Part shown: in pieces, positions 45,701 through 51,911 of the stretch
How the letters are laid out: every line of letters begins with the position of its first letter
Position numbering within the stretch: position 1 is the first letter of the stretch
Assembly: GCA_023229245.1 (NCBI GenBank)
Contig: JALNZU010000005.1
Coordinates: forward strand, 1 to 64,000
Source: Bacteroidales bacterium
Lineage (GTDB): Bacteria > Bacteroidota > Bacteroidia > Bacteroidales > F082
Direction: 5' to 3'
Length of the DNA stretch: 64,000 nt
Notes under the pieces: model-generated
Databases searched by the model: none
What the model was told of the DNA's origin: nothing
Seen by the model: only the letters and a program-made list of their open reading frames with translations
Made by a program: the position numbers and the translations under genes

Positions 45701-46713
45701 TCAACTCCAGTCATTCATTGAGCTCGGTGGATATGCTTCTGGTCATGTTCAGATCGGTCGGACGCCCGGATGTAGCACCTTTCCCCGGTGGAAAACCAAA
45801 CTTCCTGCCCTTTGTACATCCTGTAGCCAATCTGAATAATTTGACCTATCCCGAAAATCCAACTATTGATTTTCAGCAATTTGGTACGTATGCATCCACC
45901 TCAGCCGCTAACTCGGTCTATCATATGGCTGAATTACCTTCACTGAATCAGGGGACAAACTATTTCAAGCTGTATCTGGTTCCTGTAGGCGATCTGAATG
46001 CAAGCTTTATGGCTCAAAGCGGAAATAAAAGTCAGACGATGCTTTTGGCCGATCAACAGTTGAGCCTGACAGATGCGTATCCGAAGACTATTCCTGTTAT
46101 CATCAATTCGTATGCAGAAGTAGGAGCCTTTAATCTGAATCTCAAATACGATCCCACTCAGTTACATATCAAACAATTGCACGATTATGAGGTATATTAT
46201 GACCAGCCAGAACTTGGACTGCTTTCAGTAGCCTTTTTAAACGAACAAGGTAAAACGTTCTGGCCTGGAGATACATTGATGCTGATTGATGTAGAAGTAA
46301 ATAAGGCTCTTGATCTAAGTGAGTTGCCATTTAGTCTGACAGGTGAAAATATATGGGCCGATGTGAATGTGCAGGAAATTGATGAAATAGTTTTGACTAT
46401 ACCAGTATTGAAATCGGAATCTGTCCTGATAGCTAACGCAAAGGAACCCCAATTGATGATATATCCAAATCCTTTTGTACAACAAACTATAATGCGTGTT
46501 ACTGTACCTGAGACCGCTACTATTCAACTGAGGATTTACAATAATCTGGGGAAAATGGTTGCAGTTAAACAATGGGAACAATCAGGCAGTAAAAATATTG
46601 AGATACACGGTGATATCCTGCCCGGAAGTGGTGTGTATTCATTTGAAGCGATCATCACTTCCGCAGAAAAAACCTGGTTAAAGACTAATAAGATAATTTA
46701 TTTGGGTCACTGA
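39790..46713 (+). CDS. Giant secreted multidomain subtilase (S8) with Ig repeats and T9SS sorting domain
   Basis: A 2307-residue exported serine protease. In order: signal peptide (1-22), propeptide-like region (about 40-155), S8 catalytic domain (about 175-500) with triad Asp224 (VIVAIIDGG), His258 (HGTHVAGT) and Ser433 (GTSMACPH), a fibronectin-III-like module, two cleaved-adhesin/MAM-like jelly rolls (about 615-770 and 875-1035), and a BACON domain (about 1040-1125). Next come a linking region, four Ig-like repeats of exactly 89 residues (about 1419-1774), an InlB/Flg_new-like repeat, a dockerin-like stretch with two helix-loop motifs (WGSVTAIDALLISHM and DVNSSHSLSSVDMLLV), a cohesin-like beta domain, and a type A T9SS domain ending TNKIIYLGH. 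It would digest proteins outside the cell or on its surface. The 3-prime end overlaps the convergent symporter gene by 7 bases. Confidence 0.9.
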   Translation: MKKLFYLVYTLFLLTISFYSVAQDQFVVRKGERPPIDLNTLPDDAYYPNRVLIKLKAETEAAITAQPHMSISDGEIIFGLPALDKLHHQINVTTTQQFFYSAALGRSFTDRHKAWGFHLWYEISFDSRISVKEVVAKYEQISEIEVVEPVYKKRLIAPVGEEVLLTAEANPSGTDWFPNDPFFDQQWHYHNTGQQGGTAGRDIDLPEAWELETGNSDVIVAIIDGGIQINHPDLAGNIWDGIGYNFVNNSNVILADNHGTHVAGTVAAVNNNMIGVAGIAGGSANNNGVSLMSCQVFTDDEQGGFHLAPIWAADNGASISQNSWGYLYVGVYNQVDLEAIDYFNTNGGGDALDGGITIFAAGNDYSSGQWYPGCYSGAFAIAATNNQDKKAWYSNYDTWVDISAPGGETNTVAARGVLSTLRNSTYGFYQGTSMACPHASGVAALMISMAYGLLSNEDVAEILRTTTDDHYDVNPNYIGKLGTGRLNALNALLETQNYLTDVTNPRSFKATGISTNTIELEWNLNPDNNNVLILWSADGTFGELQDGTTYNVGQAINGGGIVLYKGNNTEYTHNGLEANTKYFYKAFSFNAENTYSSGKITYAWTQCDILTELPYFQDFNESASLPNCWDVQDNQGNGQVWAFGTISGGLTGTTGNYAYLDSDGFGSGNTQNADLISPPFDFSNYIDIGIEFKHYFRSYSTSKASFHYSIDGGGSWTQVAIWTANNTSNPATFSITIEELSGQSNVLFKWNYTGTWGYYWCVDNVLIIGDNIAPGMPTVATNPDPANDALNIAVDGTLNWNWGNNTDKYDLWFGAKGNMQLVVSQAAAGDIGTNGSFTYNNLLFNSSYQWKVVSYNTQIGMQVEGPVWEFKTEFGIVDLPFTEDFEAVFPPLGWTIYDVDGAPEVRTWVASTAQNHTPGGNRSAFHDYGPSSQTEDGWLVTPKLALPANSEIELNFWNYNTFPGWYYKNSVLISTGDGTPQTGNFVELWSPASVTASWVQTSIDLSAYAGQDAYIAFRYQGSNAHAWYVDDVSVTAEQFIPALTVTPPNQNVTAPAGLTSFTVTSNTAWDVGSDQGWCTATPSGDGNGTITVNFTENTSINIRIATLTVTAAGVDPVLVTVTQAGRVPEPIADVILRPQQMDISDASSRSAVLVKISDYPTDDVRYRLYNGANQYNCWDGTQYVLSNSYALSPLVPGDPTNEIIWWIMFERGNNASVSANYRDRLGPTYAVNHLTISLPDTDPIVNSFTISETLPLNEVYPLNESYVVLGFDSQIGGNLISATASDLATGEFELIVSTATVIRRLEVRNQLNVLIEEVTGVWEAQNDPQVFDFSGGGTYCAVNLPSGVQALLSGSEVGVDYQLLKDGNPFGEIEPGTGNPIVWYDLEAGSYTVEADNGAITIFMNGTVSVTADEALPVSVTIVADQMSVCQGQTVTFTAVPENEGDNPTYQWLVNTIPAGNNHAVFSYIPEAGDQVQLIMTSSLNCVSNSPAWSNSIAAEVLPMVNASVSFTADQNNVCQGTEVEFVAVAIHGGQEPVYQWYVNGTQSGQNSAIFSYIPSNGDLVELSMTSSETCVAVNPVTADPITMNVTPLAVVSVSVNADANPVCSGSGVTLTALPTHPGSMPVYQWFVNDLPVGANSATYTYIPLDNDKVQVELTSNQACATDNPAYSEPIIIQLTEAINASVSIVADIPTPCQGQTVTFTALPENGGADPSFQWFVNNNPAGINSPVFSYDPLDGDLIGLSMTSSLGCVTVNPVYDELPPLIVTPVIVELMASPASAGMVSMSGEAHIGQTVQLTATALDGWEFINWTDTDNQVVSETAVFDLILTACSQSYIAHFGSQTNISGKLVFFNDSETEVVSPYSNGSFMVQLFDEDIPLSPPQQVKQDEPFVFHGLEEQKQYSLRFWDQSNNNLLHSTWGWNNWGSVTAIDALLISHMTTGNPIILNFPWITTTTVDKLSPFAFQLADVNSSHSLSSVDMLLVMFRSVGRPDVAPFPGGKPNFLPFVHPVANLNNLTYPENPTIDFQQFGTYASTSAANSVYHMAELPSLNQGTNYFKLYLVPVGDLNASFMAQSGNKSQTMLLADQQLSLTDAYPKTIPVIINSYAEVGAFNLNLKYDPTQLHIKQLHDYEVYYDQPELGLLSVAFLNEQGKTFWPGDTLMLIDVEVNKALDLSELPFSLTGENIWADVNVQEIDEIVLTIPVLKSESVLIANAKEPQLMIYPNPFVQQTIMRVTVPETATIQLRIYNNLGKMVAVKQWEQSGSKNIEIHGDILPGSGVYSFEAIITSAEKTWLKTNKIIYLGH
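44044..45111 (+). repeat. Four in-frame 267-base Ig-like repeats inside the subtilase
   Basis: Repeat units begin at 44044, 44311, 44578 and 44845, each SVS/SVT-type, and each spacing is exactly 267 bases (89 codons). Every unit keeps a Cys near its start (VCQG or PCQG), a QWxVN core and a second Cys (xNCV/ETCV/QACA/LGCV), consistent with a disulfide-pinned Ig domain. The DNA has diverged well beyond the protein pattern, so the duplication is old. Confidence 0.85.
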
Positions 46714-47921
46714 TCAGCTGATTGAATGGATACCATATTTGCACTTGTGTTGGGCTGACGCTTTCCGGCTATTTTGTGTACTATCATAGCAATAGCCCCA
46801 TCGCCGGTTACATTGCATGCCGTACCAAAACTGTCAACTGCAATATACAAGGTGATCATCAATCCTATCATTTGCTCGGTAAAACCCAACGAACTTTGAA
46901 TGATACCTATTGCAGCCATGATGGCACCGCCTGGTACACCAGGTGCGGCTATCATCATAATGCCTAACAGAAATATAAAACCTGAGAAAGTAACGAAATC
47001 AATAGTAATACCAGAAAAATATAGGATTGCCAGAGCAAAACCGGCTATCTTCATAGTACTACCAGCCAAATGGATAGTAGCACATAAAGGGATGGTGAAG
47101 GAGGCAATATTCGGATCTACTTTATTCTTGATGCTGCAATCCAAAGTTACAGGTATGGTAGCTGCTGAAGAGGCCGTGCCTAATGCTGTCGCATAAGCCG
47201 GAAGCATGTTTCGCAAAGCTCTGAAAGGGTTATGACCCGTTATGAAACCTGCTATGACAAACTGGATCAAAAGTAATACTATATGAAGAATAAAAATGAT
47301 CAGTATGACTTTTGCAAAAAGCAGGATGACCGAATAAACCTGACCGGAAATAGACATAGCCAGAAACATCCCGAAGATATATATTGGAAGTAAGGGGATG
47401 ATCACCGCACGGATGATCAGAGTGATCACTTCTCTGAAATCTAAAAATACCTTTTGGAGCGTATCTCCTTTCAACATGGTAATACCTATTCCAATGCAAA
47501 ACGATAACACCAAAGCCGACATCACATCCATGACAGGAGGTATTGTCAGGCTAAAAAAAGGAGCTATGATCACTTCATCAGCAGTTGCAACCCATTGATT
47601 CATTGTAGCTGTTGAAAGCAAATGTGGATTTAGCAGTTGACAAGAGGCATAGGTGAAAAAACCCGAGAAAAGAGTTGATAAATATGCAATTGCTGCTGTC
47701 AAAACCAACAGCCTGCCGGCTCCTTTTCCTAACTCACCAATAGCAGGGGTGATCAGACCAGCAATGATCAAAGGAATAATAAATGATAAAAAATTGCCAA
47801 ATAACCCATTGAAGGTAGTAAAAATGCGAGCAAACCAAACAGGAACGAATTGTCCGAACAATATCCCTGAAATAATGGCAATAACAACTTTAACTAAGAG
47901 CGGTATTTTAGAATATTTCAT
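46707..47921 (-). CDS. Divergent SLC1-type dicarboxylate/amino-acid symporter
   Basis: A 404-residue inner-membrane transporter of the glutamate/dicarboxylate:cation symporter family, with eight predicted helices and two hairpins. HP1 keeps the serine-rich ASSAATIPVT. The usual NMDGT motif is replaced by HLAGS (47049-47075), and the TM8 substrate site of canonical members is shortened to AVDSFGTACNVTGD (46801-46845). It therefore lacks the equivalents of GltPh Asp394 and Arg397 while keeping the Asn and Asp of NVTGD. Transport activity is likely, but the substrate probably differs from glutamate or aspartate. It is 112 bases downstream of the Asp-box gene on the same strand with no clear promoter between, so it may be the last gene of that operon. 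Confidence 0.85.
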   Translation of the reverse strand: MKYSKIPLLVKVVIAIISGILFGQFVPVWFARIFTTFNGLFGNFLSFIIPLIIAGLITPAIGELGKGAGRLLVLTAAIAYLSTLFSGFFTYASCQLLNPHLLSTATMNQWVATADEVIIAPFFSLTIPPVMDVMSALVLSFCIGIGITMLKGDTLQKVFLDFREVITLIIRAVIIPLLPIYIFGMFLAMSISGQVYSVILLFAKVILIIFILHIVLLLIQFVIAGFITGHNPFRALRNMLPAYATALGTASSAATIPVTLDCSIKNKVDPNIASFTIPLCATIHLAGSTMKIAGFALAILYFSGITIDFVTFSGFIFLLGIMMIAAPGVPGGAIMAAIGIIQSSLGFTEQMIGLMITLYIAVDSFGTACNVTGDGAIAMIVHKIAGKRQPNTSANMVSIQSADQ

Positions 47922-48033
47922 AGAGCATGAGTGAAAAGTACTGTAAAAACATGCTTTTAAAATGCAAGACCTGATATAGATTTAATGTATTTTTTATTTC
48001 TCATCACTGTATGGGCTACTTGTTCCTTTCTAG

Positions 48034-49602
48034 TCAATTAGAGTTCTCCGAGATCAGTATTTTTATCTGCCGTTGTTGTTGGTCGCTTGTCAGCACCAAA
48101 AAATAAGCTCCTGAAGCAATCTGATGTTCTGTATTATCAAACACATAAGTATGCTTTCCGGTTCCGGCTTGTTGATTGTTTATCAACACCTTCAGCTCGC
48201 GCCCTAACGCATCATGCAAGCTTAGCCTGACTGCTGAAGGTCGAAATAGCTTATAAGTGATCAGTGTATATTGAATAAACGGATTTGGAAAGTTTTGCTC
48301 TAAAGCCAAAATATGTTCCTCCTTCTCGGGCAAAGTCACCGACATATCTATAATAGCCGTATAAAGGCTTAGTTTTCCGTTGCTTTCCCTGCGTGTCCAT
48401 ATAGGACGTACTATATTATTGACTACCGAAATATTATTATAATCGCCGAAGAACTGTCCGTTAGCAGGTAAAAACGGGCTTTCGCTGATTCTGATATTTT
48501 CAAAAGTGTTTCCGGCGTCGCGTGAAATGGCCATAAACACATCTGTGTTATTGTCGCTATGATTTCGTCTATCGTAAAACACAAAATACAATGTGCCGTT
48601 CGCTTGATCAACCTCCATCCACGTAAAAAACTGATGCTTTCCAGCCGGGTCATCATTCACCCGTATCGGTTCTGACCAGGTAAATCCACCATCGGTCGAT
48701 TTCACTACCCATACATCTGTATCATGTGTGCCATTGCTTTGGTCGGCATAATTGATATAAATGGTCCCATGATTAGGTCCTCCACTCAAATCGCAACGTG
48801 TTATGGGCATACCATTGGCCCTGTATATGCCGGGTATTGCAAGGTCCCATCCGCCCAACTGTTCAGTTACGAAAATATTATGGCCTAACCAGCTTTCACC
48901 TCCGTCTATCGAACGGTTAAACACTATTCCTTCAGGCCCTGACCATGCAATATATACTTCCCCATTTGGCCCTACAGCCGGCACAGCTCCTTCTACTGTG
49001 TTACCACTGTCAATACAGTCGCCTGCTACCTCATTGATGCGTATTGCTTCACTCCAGCTCTCCCCTCCATCGGTTGACTTGCTGAAAAGAATGTTGCTCT
49101 CGCATTGAGGATCGGATGAGCCGTATTCATCAAACTGTGTCCAACTGACATAAATGGTGTTGGTGCGTGGATCAACGACAGCCCATGGCTTATCCTGAGC
49201 CTTAGAGCCATTTAATCCCATATATGTTCCAGCCGACCAGCTGAGGGTTTCTTTGTCAAACTTCTGACATACAATTCGGTCTATCCACGATCCGTTGATA
49301 GGATTGGAGAGATGGAAAAAATAAAAATCACCTATGGTATCGGCAATGATCACCGGATCACCCCATACCCCATATTCGGGCGATTCCAACACGCCTCCTG
49401 TCCAACTATAGCCACCATCAACCGAATAATACCAATAATTCAAATTGGAGCCTGCCATCATTTCAAGTGGGTTTTTATGATTGATTGCAATGCTAGGCTC
49501 ATTAGGTCCGTTGAAATTTCCAATTTTAATATTTGGATAAGGCGATTGTGCATGCAGTACGATTCCGTGTACAATCATACATATTATGATCAGTTTTTTC
49601 AT
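48034..49602 (-). CDS. Secreted Asp-box (BNR/sialidase-like) propeller with T9SS sorting domain
   Basis: A 522-residue exported protein with a signal peptide (1-18). At least five Asp-box repeats (S/T-x-D-x-G-x-x-W) are readable: YYSVDGGYSWTGG, SKSTDGGESWSEA, NRSIDGGESWLGH, VKSTDGGFTWSEP and AISRDAGNTF, giving a six-bladed propeller. The arginine triad and RIP motif of true sialidases are not evident, so a sialidase call is not supported; carbohydrate binding or another glycosidase is possible. The C-terminus is a type A T9SS domain (LEQNFPNPFIQYTLI onward). Its start overlaps the stop of the canonical symporter gene by 4 bases (ATGA on the minus strand), so the two are translationally coupled. 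Confidence 0.82.
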   Translation of the reverse strand: MKKLIIICMIVHGIVLHAQSPYPNIKIGNFNGPNEPSIAINHKNPLEMMAGSNLNYWYYSVDGGYSWTGGVLESPEYGVWGDPVIIADTIGDFYFFHLSNPINGSWIDRIVCQKFDKETLSWSAGTYMGLNGSKAQDKPWAVVDPRTNTIYVSWTQFDEYGSSDPQCESNILFSKSTDGGESWSEAIRINEVAGDCIDSGNTVEGAVPAVGPNGEVYIAWSGPEGIVFNRSIDGGESWLGHNIFVTEQLGGWDLAIPGIYRANGMPITRCDLSGGPNHGTIYINYADQSNGTHDTDVWVVKSTDGGFTWSEPIRVNDDPAGKHQFFTWMEVDQANGTLYFVFYDRRNHSDNNTDVFMAISRDAGNTFENIRISESPFLPANGQFFGDYNNISVVNNIVRPIWTRRESNGKLSLYTAIIDMSVTLPEKEEHILALEQNFPNPFIQYTLITYKLFRPSAVRLSLHDALGRELKVLINNQQAGTGKHTYVFDNTEHQIASGAYFLVLTSDQQQRQIKILISENSN

Positions 49603-50894
49603 GGCTGAGATTTTAAGGGGATTTGTGTGTCTAACTGTTTCTCAGATATATTCACTATACTTGCTACTACCGAATCGCCTGTAATATTTACTACCGTTCG
49701 AAGCATATCCAAAGGCCTGTCAACAGCAAATATCAATGCAATTCCTTCTGTAGGAATACCTACGGAAGATAATACTATTACCAGCATGATCATTCCTGCA
49801 CCCGGCACGGCAGCCGAGCCAATAGAGGCTAGAGTGGCAGTGAGAATAATAGTCAACTGTTGGACAAAACTTAGGTCCATCTGGTATATCTGGGCCAGGA
49901 AAATAGCTGCTACAGCTTGATATAAACTGGTTCCATCCATATTAATAGTGGCTCCTAAAGGTAGTACGAAGCTGGTCACCTCTTTTTTCAATCCCAGGTT
50001 TTCTTCGCAGCACTGCATGGTCATTGGTAAGGTAGCAGCGCTGGAGCTGGTTGAAAAAGCAAGTAGCTGAGCTGGTGACATTGCTTTGAAAAACTGCCGG
50101 GGCGACACATTGGTAAACATACTTAAAGCAACGGGATATACAATAAATATCAAAAAGACTAAACCGAGTATCACCGTTAAGGTATACATCCCTAATGAAC
50201 CGAACAAGGCATAAGTGTCTGAAGAATTCTGGCCGGCAAGATCGGTGGTAATGCTGGCAATGAGTGCAAAAACACCTATTGGAGCTGCATACATGATCAG
50301 ATGGATCATACGCATGACTACCTCATTTAATGATTCAAACAACAAACGAAGCTGCCGTGTTTTTTCCTGATTGGTCAATACGATGGAAACACCAAAGAGC
50401 AATGAAAAAAAGATGATCTGAAGCATACGACTGTTGTCGGTCAACGCATCAAAAATATTATCAGGTATAAGGTTCACTATAAATTGTAAGGGACCAGACA
50501 CAGAATCAGGATTACCAGCCGCTTGGCTAAGACTGTCGGATGAATACTCAAGCTGTATATCAGAAGTGAAAAAATTACCCGGGCGGATCAGATTGGCAGC
50601 TATCAATCCTATGCTCACTGCTAAAATAGTAGTCACAAGATACAGCCCCATCGTCTTAAATCCTATGCGTGAAAGTCGTGACACATCATCTAAACCGGAG
50701 ATACCGTTGATCAAAGAAACAATGATCAACGGTATCGCAATCAATTTCAACAGATTGATAAAAATAGTCCCCCAAGGTTTGATCCAGTTATTGGTAAACT
50801 GATGCCAACCAAGGTGAACGGCTATGATACCAAATAAAATACCAGCAGCCATTCCAATCAGAATAAGAAGATAAAGCGGGATTGATCTTTTCAT
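49599..50894 (-). CDS. Canonical SLC1 dicarboxylate/amino-acid:cation symporter
   Basis: A 431-residue inner-membrane symporter for glutamate, aspartate or C4-dicarboxylates. The key motifs are standard: the HP1 serine stretch TSSSAATLPM, TINMDGTSLYQAVA in TM7, and VDRPLDMLRTVVNITGDSVV in TM8, which carries equivalents of GltPh Asp390, Asp394, Arg397, Asn401 and Asp405. An extra polar insert around residues 115-140 is visible. It is the first gene of a minus-strand operon followed by the Asp-box protein (4-base overlap) and perhaps a divergent paralogue. A TACATTTG promoter box lies just upstream. Confidence 0.93.
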   Translation of the reverse strand: MKRSIPLYLLILIGMAAGILFGIIAVHLGWHQFTNNWIKPWGTIFINLLKLIAIPLIIVSLINGISGLDDVSRLSRIGFKTMGLYLVTTILAVSIGLIAANLIRPGNFFTSDIQLEYSSDSLSQAAGNPDSVSGPLQFIVNLIPDNIFDALTDNSRMLQIIFFSLLFGVSIVLTNQEKTRQLRLLFESLNEVVMRMIHLIMYAAPIGVFALIASITTDLAGQNSSDTYALFGSLGMYTLTVILGLVFLIFIVYPVALSMFTNVSPRQFFKAMSPAQLLAFSTSSSAATLPMTMQCCEENLGLKKEVTSFVLPLGATINMDGTSLYQAVAAIFLAQIYQMDLSFVQQLTIILTATLASIGSAAVPGAGMIMLVIVLSSVGIPTEGIALIFAVDRPLDMLRTVVNITGDSVVASIVNISEKQLDTQIPLKSQP

Positions 50895-50930
50895 CTAGTA
50901 CAAGTAGAATAAAGGTTCATATTGAATCTT

Positions 50931-50938
50931 CAAATGTA
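50931..50938 (-). promoter_or_regulatory. Candidate -7 promoter box for the symporter/Asp-box operon
   Basis: Minus-strand TACATTTG exactly matches TAnnTTTG, 36 bases upstream of the symporter ATG. Confidence 0.45.
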
Positions 50939-51102
50939 TAACATTTCAAAAAACTTACTAGCCTAATTTTTCAGCTCTACCAAGAAAACTGAATACATTC
51001 CGCAAGTTCAATTAGTAAATGCGACAAAAAAGTAAAATAGTCGTGAATTTGTTAGGTGAAGAAAGTTATTCTGAAAAATATCTGGCTTATCAGTAAGTAA
51101 GT

Positions 51103-51110
51103 TAATTTTG
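51103..51110 (+). promoter_or_regulatory. Candidate -7 promoter box for the DUF3995-like gene
   Basis: TAATTTTG matches the consensus, 28 bases upstream of ATG 51139. Confidence 0.4.
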
Positions 51111-51138
51111 AAAATTGTTTTAGCCGATCTGTTTTTTT

Positions 51139-51549
51139 ATGATTTTTATATTAGTGGTTGGACTGTTTTTTTGTGGACTTCTGCTTGCCGGAGCATTATT
51201 TTCATGGCTATTGCTGATCACCAATCGGTTTCAGCAGGCGTATTTCCCATTAATAGTCAGTCCAAAGAATGCGTATAAGGCTTTTTTTATTCAATCTGTG
51301 TTATTTGTGCTGTCGGCCGGGATAGGATTTCTCCGCCTCCAACAAATAAAAGTTGGACATACCGATAATGTGATCGAAAACCTGATCTATGGATTATCAA
51401 GCTTGCTGTTGTTTCGACTGCTTGGTGATTTTAAGTCGTTCGGTATTTTTGCTAAAGACCTCCCTGAGCCGTATGCAGCCATTGAAAGAAGAGTTTATCT
51501 GCCTTATTTCACTATCCTTCTTTTGCTCAGCATTGCATTGGTTGTTTGA
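51139..51549 (+). CDS. Small integral membrane protein, DUF3995-like
   Basis: A 136-residue protein with four hydrophobic segments (about 1-27, 47-63, 78-97, 118-136). The stretch LLFRLLGDFKSFGIF, followed by an ERRVYLPYFTILLLL helix, resembles the conserved core of the DUF3995 family, in which an (R)xxGDFxxxGFF motif precedes a final helix with Y/S-P. No function is established for that family. The gene stands alone with a promoter candidate, and the following aconitase gene is 362 bases away. Confidence 0.7.
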   Translation: MIFILVVGLFFCGLLLAGALFSWLLLITNRFQQAYFPLIVSPKNAYKAFFIQSVLFVLSAGIGFLRLQQIKVGHTDNVIENLIYGLSSLLLFRLLGDFKSFGIFAKDLPEPYAAIERRVYLPYFTILLLLSIALVV

Positions 51550-51911
51550 TAAACAGCCTTTTTATGTAATTGATCTTCATCCATAAAAGTCAGCCAAAAA
51601 GAGTGGATACATAGTAAACCTTCAAATTCCTGAAATACTTATACAGATTGATGATTTGCACGAGCATATCAGATCACGGACAGAGATTAATTTGAAACAT
51701 TTAGTCGAATCCACAGCTTGTAGCAATAAAATTGATTACTTTGCAGTTGTTTTTAAAAACATCCTGGTTGAGACTATCTGTTCAAGATCAACAGATACAC
51801 TCATCTATTGAACCTTTTAAAAATAATATCTGTTTAATATGTAGCTGATGCGATCGTATCAGGCGGATCAAGAAATTTAAAACTTATTTATGCAATCTTA
51901 TACATCCAGTT
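51550..51911. other. Gap upstream of aconitase with a DNA palindrome
   Basis: No gene is seen; a frame open from 51587 to 51810 has no ATG. CTGAT-g-CGATCG-t-ATCAG (51845-51862) is an 18-base near-perfect palindrome 50 bases before the acnA ATG and is a candidate operator. TTACTTTG near 51735 is one mismatch from the -7 consensus and would give an acnA leader of about 170 bases. Confidence 0.35.

Noticed and set aside
46707..46713. Seven-base overlap of convergent genes as a possible frameshift
   Set aside because: Both proteins have complete C-termini, so it is just tight packing.
48034..49602. Sialidase (neuraminidase) assignment
   Set aside because: Asp-boxes are clear, but I could not find the arginine triad or RIP motif, so only the propeller fold is supported.
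51587..51810. Open frame upstream of acnA
   Set aside because: It contains no ATG and resembles no family; the gap is better read as a leader with a palindrome.
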